Assembly: GCA_038232215.1 (NCBI GenBank)
Contig: JBBSIG010000185.1
Location: 1 to 5,307, forward strand
Direction of reading: 5' to 3'
DNA from: JBBSIG01 sp038232215
GTDB lineage: Bacteria; Actinomycetota; Thermoleophilia; Gaiellales; Gaiellaceae
DNA: 5,307 nt
Below the pieces are notes generated by a model. It did no database searches and was not told where the DNA came from. It worked only from the letters and a program-made list of their open reading frames with translations. Every line of letters starts with the position of its first letter. Position 1 is the first letter of the stretch. Of this stretch, positions 1-5,307 are shown one piece after another. The translations under genes and the position numbers were made by a program.

Positions 1-413
1 CCGTCGCCGGTCGTCGTCGAGGTTCCGACCGCGCTCGCGCCCCGGCCGAGCGCCTCCTTGGCCGGCGCCGACAGCGCTCCGAAGCTCATGCCGGCGATCG
101 TGATCGGGATCTTCAGCTCGAGGGGCTTCTTCGCGAAGCGCGTGCCGAGCACGACGTCGGTGCCGCAACGCTCGCGGTAGCCCTCGAGCGGATAGCGGGA
201 GATGCTGGCGCCGAGCAGCAGGAGATCGTCGAAGTGGGGCACCCGCCGCTTCGCGCCGAAGCCGCGGATGTCGTAGATGCCCTCACGGGCGGCCCGCTGG
301 ATCTCGGCGATCGTGTTGCGGTCGAAGAGCTGGGACTCGCGCAGGCCGGGTCTCCACTCCGACCGGACCGGCGCGCCCCGGACGGTCTCCGGCCCATCGT
401 CGAGCCTCGCCAT
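1..413 (-). CDS. glxD: GlxD/MgsC-like FMN glutamate synthase domain protein (N-terminal 137 residues; cut by window edge)
   Basis: This is the synthase part of a split glutamate synthase-like enzyme. In the family this FMN-binding TIM barrel receives nitrogen released by the amidotransferase subunit and joins it to 2-oxoglutarate (or, in MgsC, transfers methylamine to give N-methylglutamate). The frame is open from ATG at 413 to the left edge, giving 137 codons; the family usually has about 440 residues, so roughly 300 are outside. Visible are the conserved LFDRNTIAEIQRAA segment (residues 29-42), HFDDLLLLGASISRYPLEGY (60-79) and the strongly conserved stretch 108-137 containing AGMSFGALSAPAKEALGRG and TSTTTGD. 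The start ATG shares one base with the glxC stop (TGATG), so translation is probably coupled. No separate ribosome site is needed or obvious. Identity is secure; glutamate versus N-methylglutamate synthesis is not decided by this fragment. Confidence 0.92.
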   Translation of the reverse strand, partial: MARLDDGPETVRGAPVRSEWRPGLRESQLFDRNTIAEIQRAAREGIYDIRGFGAKRRVPHFDDLLLLGASISRYPLEGYRERCGTDVVLGTRFAKKPLELKIPITIAGMSFGALSAPAKEALGRGASAVGTSTTTGD

Positions 414-1132
414 CAGTAGGCGCCCGCGTTGTCGACGTCGAAGTTGTAGAGCCGACGCGCCGAGCCGTAGCGCCGGAACTCGGCGGGGTCGAGCTCGTCG
501 ATCCCCGAGGCCGCGAGCAGGTCGCGAAGCTGCGCGAGGTGCTCGGCACCGAGCTCCTTCTCGACGCAGTCGGCGCCGAGCCCGGCAACCTCCCCACGGA
601 CGTAGATCCGCGTCTCGTAGATCGAGTCGCCGAGCGCGTCTCCCGCGTCGCCGCAGACGACGAGCGTCCCGCTCTGTGCCATGAAAGCGCTCAGATGCCC
701 GACCGAGCCGCGCACGACGATGTCGACGCCCTTCATCGAGATCCCGCAGCGCGCGGCGGCATCGCCGTGCACCACGAGCAGGCCGCCGTGCGCGGTCGCG
801 CCGGCGGACTGGCTCGCGTTCCCGTCGACGACGACCCTCCCGGACATCATGTTCTCGGCCAGGCCCGTGCCGGCGTTGCCGTGCACTCGCACGGTGGCCA
901 GCTTGTTCATGCCGGCGCAGTAGTAGCCGACGTGACCTTCGATGTCGACTTCGATGTCGGCGTCGATTCCGCACGCGAGCGCGTGCGCGCCGCTCGGGTT
1001 GAGCACGCGCCAGCGGCGCGGGCCCGCCCGGCCACCCGCCAGGTCGTGGAGACGCTGGTTGAGCTGACGCAGGCCGACGTCCTCGAGGTCAGCGACCTCG
1101 GTCGCCTGCGTCTCCGTCGTCCCGGTCGCTAT
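413..1132 (-). CDS. glxC: GlxC/MgsB-like GXGXG-domain subunit of split glutamate synthase; start codon unconventional
   Basis: This protein corresponds to the C-terminal GXGXG right-handed beta-helix domain of glutamate synthase, made here as a separate subunit between the amidotransferase and the FMN synthase. The core is clear: GHVGYYCAGMNK, VHGNAGTGLAENMMSG, GNASQSAGAT, GDAAARCGISMKG, GSVGHLSAFMAQ and GDAGDALGDSIYE form regular beta-helix turns. It ends with TGA at 413-415 overlapping the glxD ATG. The start is a problem. The first ordinary start in frame is GTG at 1006 with no Shine-Dalgarno, giving 197 residues and removing the conserved LRQLNQRLHDL helix, which is encoded upstream in the same frame. 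The open frame reaches the glxB stop, where ATA (1132-1130) overlaps TAG as ATAG and would give 239 residues, in line with the family. A CTG at 1072-1070 has GAGGA (1084-1080) seven bases upstream and is another candidate. I set the bound at the ATA on homology, not on a recognised start. Confidence 0.85.
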   Translation of the reverse strand: MATGTTETQATEVADLEDVGLRQLNQRLHDLAGGRAGPRRWRVLNPSGAHALACGIDADIEVDIEGHVGYYCAGMNKLATVRVHGNAGTGLAENMMSGRVVVDGNASQSAGATAHGGLLVVHGDAAARCGISMKGVDIVVRGSVGHLSAFMAQSGTLVVCGDAGDALGDSIYETRIYVRGEVAGLGADCVEKELGAEHLAQLRDLLAASGIDELDPAEFRRYGSARRLYNFDVDNAGAY

Positions 1133-2037
1133 AGGACTCCGGCCCTCTCCCAGACGTAGACGACGCCGGGCTGCGGCTCCCAGACCCGAGCCTCCGCCGC
1201 GCCGGGGAGCACAGCGATCGCCCGGTACTCGCTGGCCATCGCGACCCAGTCGTCCGACTCGGCCAGCACCGCGGGCTTGCAGGCGATGGGGTCGCGGAGG
1301 ACGGCGAAGCCGTCCGCGGTGCCGACCGCGAACGTGTAGAAGCCGTCGAGATCGCCTAGACAGCCCTCGAGGGCCTCCTCGAGCGCGGCTCCCTCGCGCA
1401 GGCGCCAGGCGAGGTATCCGGCCGCCACCTCGGTGTCGTTCTCGGTCTGAAACTCGATCCCCGCGCGCCGCAGGCGCTGACGCAACCGGTTGTGGTTCGA
1501 GAGTGAGCCGTTGTGGACGAGGCAGAGGTCGAGGCCGGTCGAGAACGGGTGCGAGCCCTGGGTCGTGACGCGACTCTCGGTCGCCATCCGGGTGTGGCCG
1601 AGCCCGTGGGTCGCATGAAGGCCGGCGATTCCGAACTGCTCGACGAAGCGCTCGGGCCTGCCCGTCTCCTTGTAGATCTCGATCACGCTGCCTGCGCTCA
1701 TCACGCGAAGCTCGGGGTGACGGCGCCGGATCCAGCCCTCGGCCGCCTCGGCGTCGGTCTCGATCACGAAGACCGCGTGGCTGGCCCGGACGGTCGGCTC
1801 AGAGTCGCCGCCGAACGTCTCGCCGAGCTCGTCGGCGAGCCCCGTCCAGTCCTGCTCGGGATCGGGGGAGAAGAGCGTGAGCTTGCTCGACCCCGACGGG
1901 ACCGGGTCGCGGTACAGGGCGACGCCGGCGCTGTCGGGCCCGCGGTCGCTCAGCTGCGTGAGCATCGCCGCGAGGTAGCTGCCGAGCTGCTCCTCGAGCT
2001 CAGCTGACTTCGCGAACAGTCCGACGATGCCGCACAC
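1129..2037 (-). CDS. glxB: GlxB/MgsA-like class II glutamine amidotransferase
   Basis: This is an N-terminal-nucleophile (Ntn) amidohydrolase domain protein that hydrolyses the amide of glutamine (or gamma-glutamylmethylamide in MgsA) and passes the nitrogen to the GlxC/GlxD synthase. The protein has 302 residues and begins MCGIVGLF, so Cys2 becomes the catalytic N-terminal nucleophile after Met removal. Further class II signatures are LSDRGPDSAG (29-38), LGHTRMATES with Arg150 (146-155), SHPF (162-165), LVHNGSLSNHN with Asn176-Gly177 (173-183), TENDTE with Asp201 (198-203) and DGFYTF (231-236). The start is GTG at 2037: it alone places Cys at position 2 and has GGAGGA five bases upstream. 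The gene lies 33 bases after glnT. Its TAG stop overlaps the proposed glxC start, so the two may be translationally coupled. Length and motifs look intact. Substrate choice between glutamine and its N-methyl derivative cannot be read from these motifs. Confidence 0.93.
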   Translation of the reverse strand: MCGIVGLFAKSAELEEQLGSYLAAMLTQLSDRGPDSAGVALYRDPVPSGSSKLTLFSPDPEQDWTGLADELGETFGGDSEPTVRASHAVFVIETDAEAAEGWIRRRHPELRVMSAGSVIEIYKETGRPERFVEQFGIAGLHATHGLGHTRMATESRVTTQGSHPFSTGLDLCLVHNGSLSNHNRLRQRLRRAGIEFQTENDTEVAAGYLAWRLREGAALEEALEGCLGDLDGFYTFAVGTADGFAVLRDPIACKPAVLAESDDWVAMASEYRAIAVLPGAAEARVWEPQPGVVYVWERAGVL

Positions 2038-2042
2038 GGTCG

Positions 2043-2048
2043 TCCTCC
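2043..2048 (-). promoter_or_regulatory. Ribosome binding site of glxB
   Basis: The minus strand reads GGAGGA here, followed by CGACC and the GTG start at 2037-2035. It confirms GTG as the start rather than the nearby out-of-frame ATG at 2050-2048. Confidence 0.8.
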
Positions 2049-2070
2049 ATTGTAGGCGCTCGCGGGTGGC

Positions 2071-3438
2071 TCAGAACCGCGTCAGGTACTCGTTGAGCTC
2101 CCAGGGGCTGACCTGCTCGTGGTAGCGCGTCCACTCGTCTCGCTTGACCTTGACGAAGTAGTCGACGTAGTCCTCGTCGCGACCGCGCCCGAGCGCCTCC
2201 CGGATCACCTCGTCGCGCTCGAGCTCCCGCGTCGCGTCGAGCAGGTTCGCCGGCAGCAGCTCCACGCCCCGCTCCCTCAGCTCCTCCTCGGACGCCGTGT
2301 AGAGGTTGCCGGTGTTCGGCTCCCCCGGATCGATCCGGTTCTCGATCCCGTCGAGCCCGGCCGCGAGGACCACCGTGGCCGCCAGGTACGGGTTGCAGGC
2401 CCCGTCGATCGTCCGGTCCTCGACGCGGCCCGGCCCGGGCACGCGCAGCATCTGCGTGCGGTTGTTGTACCCGTAGCTGACGTAGACCGGCGACCAGGTG
2501 GCGCCGCTCGTGGGGGCGCCCACGCGCAGGCGCTTGTACGAGTTGACCGTCGAGGCGGTGACGCCGATGTAGGCCCGGGCGTGGCGCTTCAGGCCGCCGA
2601 TGAAGTGGTACGCCGTCTCGGAGAGCCCGAGCCCGCGCGGATCCTCCTCGTCCAGGAAGAGGTTCGTGTCGCCGTCCCAGAGCGACATGTGAAAGTGGCA
2701 GCCGTTGCCCGTGAGATGGCTGAAGGGCTTCGGCATGAACGTCGCGAGCTGGCCGCGCTGCTGCGCGAGCGTGTGCACCATGTAGCGGAAGAAGATCGCC
2801 CGGTCGCAGCTCGCGAGCGCGTCCGTATAGGTGAAGTTCTGCTCGAACTGCCCGTTCGCGTCCTCGTGGTCGTTCGCGTAGTTGCCCCAACCGAGCCCGT
2901 TCACGTAGTTGGAGACCGTGCGCAGGAAGTCGTAGTTTCGAGTGAGCCCCTTGAGGTCGTAGCAGGGCTTCTCGAGCGTGTCGAGGGGGTCGGCGAGCTC
3001 GATCCCGCCGTCTGCCGTCCCCCGCAGGAGGAAGTACTCGAGCTCGAGGCCCATCATGAACTCGAAGCCCTTCGAGCGGGCGCGCTCGAGCTGGCGCCGG
3101 AGGATCGTGCGGGGGTCGTACGGCCACTCCTCGCCCTCGACCGTGACGTCGCAGGCGAAGCGCGCAAGCGACGGCTCCCACGGGACCGGCGTGAAGCTCG
3201 AGAGGTCTGGCATCGCGGCGATGTCCGGGTCGCTCGGCAGCTGCCCCAGCTCTCCCGCCGCGAAGCCCGCAAACCCGGCGCCGTCCGTGACGAGGTCGTC
3301 GAGGTGCGCAGCCGGCACGAGCTTCGCGCTCGGCCGCGCGTACATGTCTACGAACTGCGCGAAGTAGAACTCGACCCCGCGGTCCTCGGAGATCCGTCGG
3401 ATCTCGTCCACGGTGGGCGCTACGGCGGTCGCGGCCAT
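2071..3438 (-). CDS. glnT: Type III glutamine synthetase (GlnT) / gamma-glutamylmethylamide synthetase family
   Basis: This is an ATP-dependent ligase joining glutamate to ammonia (GlnT) or to methylamine (GmaS); both belong to this family and occur beside glxBCD/mgsABC genes. The protein has 455 residues, a normal length. An N-terminal beta-grasp domain (about 15-100, with YFAQFVDMYARPSAKLVP) precedes the catalytic domain. By alignment in mind with enterobacterial GlnA, metal and substrate residues are present: Glu132 and Glu134 in LELEYFL, Glu192 and Glu199 in DHEDANGQFEQNF, the His pair in NGCHFHMSL (245-253), Arg327 and Arg332 in NNRTQMLRVPG, and Glu340/Arg342 before DGACNPYLA. Tyr380 in GNLY aligns with the NLY around the adenylylated tyrosine of GlnA, but whether it is modified here is unknown. 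The ATG at 3438 has AGGAGG six bases upstream. It is first in the operon, so its product would supply the amide substrate for GlxBCD. Confidence 0.93.
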   Translation of the reverse strand: MAATAVAPTVDEIRRISEDRGVEFYFAQFVDMYARPSAKLVPAAHLDDLVTDGAGFAGFAAGELGQLPSDPDIAAMPDLSSFTPVPWEPSLARFACDVTVEGEEWPYDPRTILRRQLERARSKGFEFMMGLELEYFLLRGTADGGIELADPLDTLEKPCYDLKGLTRNYDFLRTVSNYVNGLGWGNYANDHEDANGQFEQNFTYTDALASCDRAIFFRYMVHTLAQQRGQLATFMPKPFSHLTGNGCHFHMSLWDGDTNLFLDEEDPRGLGLSETAYHFIGGLKRHARAYIGVTASTVNSYKRLRVGAPTSGATWSPVYVSYGYNNRTQMLRVPGPGRVEDRTIDGACNPYLAATVVLAAGLDGIENRIDPGEPNTGNLYTASEEELRERGVELLPANLLDATRELERDEVIREALGRGRDEDYVDYFVKVKRDEWTRYHEQVSPWELNEYLTRF

Positions 3439-3444
3439 GCCTCT

Positions 3445-3450
3445 CCTCCT
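3445..3450 (-). promoter_or_regulatory. Ribosome binding site of glnT
   Basis: A perfect AGGAGG on the minus strand lies six bases before the ATG at 3438-3436. It is the strongest ribosome site in the window, fitting the first gene of the operon. Confidence 0.8.
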
Positions 3451-3476
3451 CTGGAAGACCCGGGTAGTGGGCAGCG

Positions 3477-3482
3477 AGCCTA
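3477..3482 (-). promoter_or_regulatory. Candidate -10 element for the glnT-glxBCD operon
   Basis: TAGGCT on the minus strand fits the TANNNT form of actinobacterial -10 boxes and would start transcription near 3470, giving a leader of about 30 bases that includes the AGGAGG site. A -35 box is poor (TTCCCC at 3505-3500, 17-base spacing). Inferred from position and shape only. Confidence 0.3.
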
Positions 3483-3531
3483 ACGCCCGCCGGCTCCAGG
3501 GGGAAGGCGCCTCGGCCGGGAAACGGCCCAG

Positions 3532-3537
3532 TAGACT
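3532..3537 (+). promoter_or_regulatory. Candidate -10 element for the dehydrogenase gene (possibly leaderless)
   Basis: TAGACT lies nine bases before the ATG at 3547. Transcription would then begin within a few bases of the start codon. No Shine-Dalgarno is visible before this ATG, which fits a leaderless message, a common arrangement in actinobacteria. No good -35 box is seen. Confidence 0.35.
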
Positions 3538-3546
3538 CGGCCGCCG

Positions 3547-4310
3547 ATGGATCTCGACGGCAAGGTCGCGCTCGTGACCGGCGCGGGCAGGGCATCGGCC
3601 ACGCGATCGCCGAGCGCTTCGGGCGCGAGGGCGCCTCCGTCGTCGTCAACTACTTCGGCTACGAGCAGGAGGCGCAGAGGCTCGCGCAGGAGCTGAGCGA
3701 CAGCTGCCGGCGCTCGATCGCGCTCTCGGCGGACGTCTCCGACTCGCGGCAGGTCGCGGACCTGGTGGCCCGCGCGAGCGACGAGCTCGGCGGGATCGAC
3801 GTGCTCGTCAACAACGCCGGCATCGAGCGCGAGGCGCCCTTCCTCGAGATCGAGGAGTCGATCTGGGACGAGGTGATCGCCGTCGACCTCAAGGGCGCGT
3901 TCCTCTGCGCCCAGGCGTGTGGGCGCGCGATGCGCGACCGGGGAGGCGGCTCGATCGTGAACGTCTCGTCCATTCACGAGGACTATCCCTTCCCCGGGTT
4001 CACGCCGTACTGCGCGGCGAAGGGCGGCCTGCGGATGCTGATGCGCAACGCAGCGCTCGAGCTCGCGCCCTTCGGGATCCGCGTCAACAACATCGCCCCC
4101 GGCGCGATCGCGACGCCGATCAACGAGAAGACGCTCAGCGATCCCGAAAAGGTGGCGGCCGTGCAGCGGATCGTGCCGCTCGCCCGCTTCGGTCGGACGG
4201 ACGAGGTGGCCGAGCTGGCGCTCTTCCTCGCCTCCGAGCGCTCCTCCTACGTCACCGGCTCGACCTACTACGTCGACGGAGGTTACGTCCGGTACGCGCA
4301 ACCGCTGTAG
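3547..4310 (+). pseudogene. Short-chain dehydrogenase, glucose 1-dehydrogenase-like, with a one-base frameshift
   Basis: This is an NAD(P)-dependent classical SDR oxidoreductase. The ATG at 3547 opens MDLDGKVALVTGAGR, the usual SDR first strand and start of the TGxxxGxG loop. The frame then breaks: AGGGC at 3589-3593 where AGGGGC is expected, a lost G in a G run. Adding one G restores GIGHAIAERFGREGASVVVNY and an open frame to TAG at 4308-4310, giving 254 residues, a normal length. The restored protein has NNAG (89-92), Ser142, Tyr155 and Lys159 of the catalytic set (VNVSS and PYCAAKGG), PGAIATPIN and a C-terminal VTGSTYYVDGG. The SSIHEDYPFPGF segment and the PGAIATPIN stretch resemble Bacillus glucose 1-dehydrogenase, but the substrate is uncertain. 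As given, translation from 3547 ends at TGA 3694-3696 after 49 residues; the remaining frame has only an internal GTG (3765) that lacks the cofactor site. Either a true pseudogene or a sequencing error; the otherwise intact frame favours error or a recent mutation. Confidence 0.85.
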
Positions 4311-4340
4311 ACGGCTCGCGACGGCGCCCGCCCGAGCGCG

Positions 4341-4346
4341 TAGGGT
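4341..4346 (+). promoter_or_regulatory. Candidate -10 element for the heme-oxygenase-fold gene
   Basis: TAGGGT in the 62-base gap after the dehydrogenase fits TANNNT and would start transcription near 4353, just ahead of the ribosome site. No recognisable -35 box. The gene could equally be read through from upstream. Confidence 0.3.
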
Positions 4347-4361
4347 GCAGCGAACCCGACG

Positions 4362-4367
4362 AAAGGA
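4362..4367 (+). promoter_or_regulatory. Ribosome binding site of the heme-oxygenase-fold gene
   Basis: AAAGGA followed by CTCCC and ATG at 4373. It marks 4373 as the start, although the same frame stays open far upstream through the dehydrogenase gene. Confidence 0.65.
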
Positions 4368-4372
4368 CTCCC

Positions 4373-4996
4373 ATGGAGCTCTTCGATTCGCTGGCGGCGG
4401 CCGGCCGCCGCTGGAACGTCCTCGAGCACCCGTTCTACCGGCGCTGGAAGGCGGGCGAGCTGGAGCCCGGCGAGCTCTCGTACTACGCCGGGCAGTACAG
4501 GCATGCCGCTGCTGCTCTCGCGGCGACGGCGAGGGACGCGACCGAGCTCGCGGGCCCCGAGCACGCGGCCGAGGAGGCTGCGCACGTCCGCCTGTGGGAC
4601 CTGTTCGCCGCTGCAACCGGCGGCTCCGCGACCGCCGAGCCCTCGCCCGAGACGCAGACGTGCGTCGAGGCCTGGACTGGAGCGAGCGACCCGCTGGAGG
4701 CGCTCGCGATCCTGAACGCGATCGAGTCGGCACAGCCGGCGATCTCGACGACGAAGCTCGCGGGCCTCGTGGAGCACTACGGCTTCGAGCGCGGCGGTGC
4801 CGGCACGGCGTACTTCGAGCTCCATGCCGAGCGGGACGTCGCGCACGCGAGCGAGTCGCGCGCCCTCCTCGAGGAGCATGCGACCGCAGCCGATACACCG
4901 CGGCTCGTCGCGGCGGCCGAGCGGGCGCTCGAGGGGAACTGGACGCTGCTCGACGGTGTCGAGCGGCAGCGCGAGCTGGCTCCGGCCGGCGCGTAA
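4373..4996 (+). CDS. TenA/PqqC/CADD-like heme-oxygenase-fold protein, probable dimetal oxidase-like enzyme
   Basis: The protein has 207 residues and looks all-helical, of the TENA/THI-4/PqqC superfamily, often labelled 'TenA family' or 'iron-containing redox enzyme'. The N-terminal HPFYRRWKAGELEPGELSYYAGQYRHA (19-45) is typical. Candidate metal ligands are Glu67 or Glu68 with His71 in EEAAHVRLW, Glu118 in NAIESAQP, and His151, Asp155 and His158 in YFELHAERDVAHASES. The H-x3-D-x2-H spacing matches that known for chlamydial CADD and related heme-oxygenase-like diiron oxidases, which suggests a dinuclear metal site rather than a cofactorless TenA thiaminase or PqqC. There is no signal peptide or membrane segment, so it is probably cytoplasmic. 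It starts 62 bases after the dehydrogenase on the same strand and ends at a hairpin. Known relatives include a para-aminobenzoate synthase that sacrifices its own tyrosine; no folate gene is in the window, so that role is only a possibility. Confidence 0.8.
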   Translation: MELFDSLAAAGRRWNVLEHPFYRRWKAGELEPGELSYYAGQYRHAAAALAATARDATELAGPEHAAEEAAHVRLWDLFAAATGGSATAEPSPETQTCVEAWTGASDPLEALAILNAIESAQPAISTTKLAGLVEHYGFERGGAGTAYFELHAERDVAHASESRALLEEHATAADTPRLVAAAERALEGNWTLLDGVERQRELAPAGA

Positions 4997-5018
4997 GCGG
5001 AACGGCCGGGCTCAGAGG

Positions 5019-5048
5019 GGAGGCGGGGCCCGGGCGGGCCCCGCCTCC
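5019..5048. terminator. GC-rich perfect hairpin, probable bidirectional terminator
   Basis: A perfect 13-bp inverted repeat, GGAGGCGGGGCCC at 5019-5031 and its complement at 5036-5048, encloses a four-base loop. It lies between two converging genes, 22 bases after the stop at 4996, and its right end touches the last base of the TAG stop (5050-5048) of the minus-strand gene. No U-tract follows on either side, so it is not a classic intrinsic terminator; U-less hairpins of this sort are usual candidates in high-GC actinobacteria. Function is inferred from position. Confidence 0.7.
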
Positions 5049-5307
5049 TACGGCGGGTGCTGGTAGGGCCCGCCCCGGGGGAAGAAGACACTCGCCGGAT
5101 CGGACCCGTGCGACTGCGAGAAGACGGCGCCGAAGTCGACTCCGAGATTCGCGAGCCCCTCGTAGTCGCCCGTGAAGAAGCCGCGCGCGAACGGGGCCAG
5201 GCGCATGTCGAACGACGCGGTCGTCAGCTTCGTCTCGCTCCAGCTCGCCGGGCTCGTACATGCGGCGGGCGTGGTCGGATGACAGTGCACCGCGAAGTAG
5301 TCGGTCG
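5048..5307 (-). CDS. C-terminal end of a probable secreted BNR/sialidase-like protein (cut by window edge)
   Basis: The frame enters from the right edge and ends at TAG 5050-5048, giving about 85 C-terminal residues: the sequence runs TDYFAVHCHP, then TTPAACTSPASWSETKLT, then FDMRLAPFARGFFTGDYEGLANLG, then DFGAVFSQSHGSDPASVFF. The pattern of FFTGDYEGLA followed by a strand, a polar turn and xVFF resembles the last blade of exported BNR-repeat or exo-sialidase-like beta-propellers in actinobacteria, where GDYxGLA is recurrent. Two cysteines in HCHPTTPAAC could form a disulfide, as expected outside the cell. The GTG at 5290 is internal, not a likely start, because matching sequence continues upstream. 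The assignment is by motif resemblance only; catalytic activity cannot be judged as the rest of the protein is missing. Confidence 0.5.
   Translation of the reverse strand, partial: TDYFAVHCHPTTPAACTSPASWSETKLTTASFDMRLAPFARGFFTGDYEGLANLGVDFGAVFSQSHGSDPASVFFPRGGPYQHPP

Noticed and set aside
539..1159. A 206-codon plus-strand open frame antisense to glxC
   Set aside because: No domain, Asp/Val/Ala/Arg-rich translation, fully explained as the complement of the glxC beta-helix repeats.
2119..3483. A 454-codon open frame on the plus strand, antisense to glnT
   Set aside because: It mirrors glnT codons in a very GC-rich gene; the translation is low-complexity Val/Arg/Glu/Ala with no recognisable domain, and the GlnT motifs are decisive for the other strand.
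3511..3530. Small inverted repeat GGCC...GGCC in the divergent intergenic region as an operator
   Set aside because: Four-base arms in such GC-rich DNA are expected by chance, and no second copy or longer symmetry was seen.
2000..3649. A 549-codon minus-strand open frame overlapping glnT and extending upstream
   Set aside because: It is out of frame with GlnT, Arg/Ala-rich and featureless, so a GC shadow.
3765..4310. A separate short dehydrogenase beginning at GTG 3765
   Set aside because: It lacks the cofactor-binding first third, which is present just upstream in the same frame after one added base; it is the remainder of one frameshifted gene.
3917..4996. A longer version of the heme-oxygenase-fold gene starting inside the dehydrogenase
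   Set aside because: The extra N-terminus is shadow sequence of the dehydrogenase; homology begins at the ATG at 4373, which has its own AAAGGA.
3480..5261. A 593-codon minus-strand open frame across the dehydrogenase and heme-oxygenase-fold genes
   Set aside because: The translation is Arg/Ala/Pro/Ser-rich without motifs and lies antisense to two clear genes; it is a GC shadow.

Overview
This is a very GC-rich window (mostly G/C at third codon positions, long open frames on every strand). Protein flavour suggests a high-GC actinomycete-like bacterium, perhaps Thermoleophilia-like (Solirubrobacter/Gaiella relatives); that placement is an inference from style, not from a marker gene. I see no rRNA, tRNA, CRISPR array, insertion sequence or long repeat.

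The left two thirds (1-3438, minus strand) is a tight four-gene operon read right to left: glnT (type III glutamine synthetase / gamma-glutamylmethylamide synthetase family), glxB (class II glutamine amidotransferase), glxC (GXGXG beta-helix domain) and glxD (FMN glutamate synthase domain, cut by the left edge). GlxB, GlxC and GlxD together correspond to the large subunit of glutamate synthase split into three proteins. With the synthetase they form either an ammonia-assimilating GS/GOGAT-like unit or the first half of the N-methylglutamate pathway for methylamine use (GmaS plus MgsABC). The genes that would decide this lie outside the window. Junctions are very close: 33 bases between glnT and glxB, a 4-base overlap glxB/glxC if an ATA start is accepted, and a 1-base overlap glxC/glxD.

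A 108-base divergent intergenic region (3439-3546) separates this operon from a plus-strand short-chain dehydrogenase resembling glucose 1-dehydrogenase. That gene carries a one-base deletion in its cofactor-binding glycine motif, so as given it is broken. A complete heme-oxygenase-fold (TenA/PqqC/CADD-like) gene follows, with a candidate dimetal ligand set. It converges on the 3' end of a secreted BNR/sialidase-like protein on the minus strand, and a perfect 13-bp GC-rich hairpin lies between the two.

The window looks mainly metabolic. I found no convincing previously undescribed system. The points most worth checking are the missing conventional start of glxC, the dehydrogenase frameshift, and the substrate of the glnT-glxBCD set.
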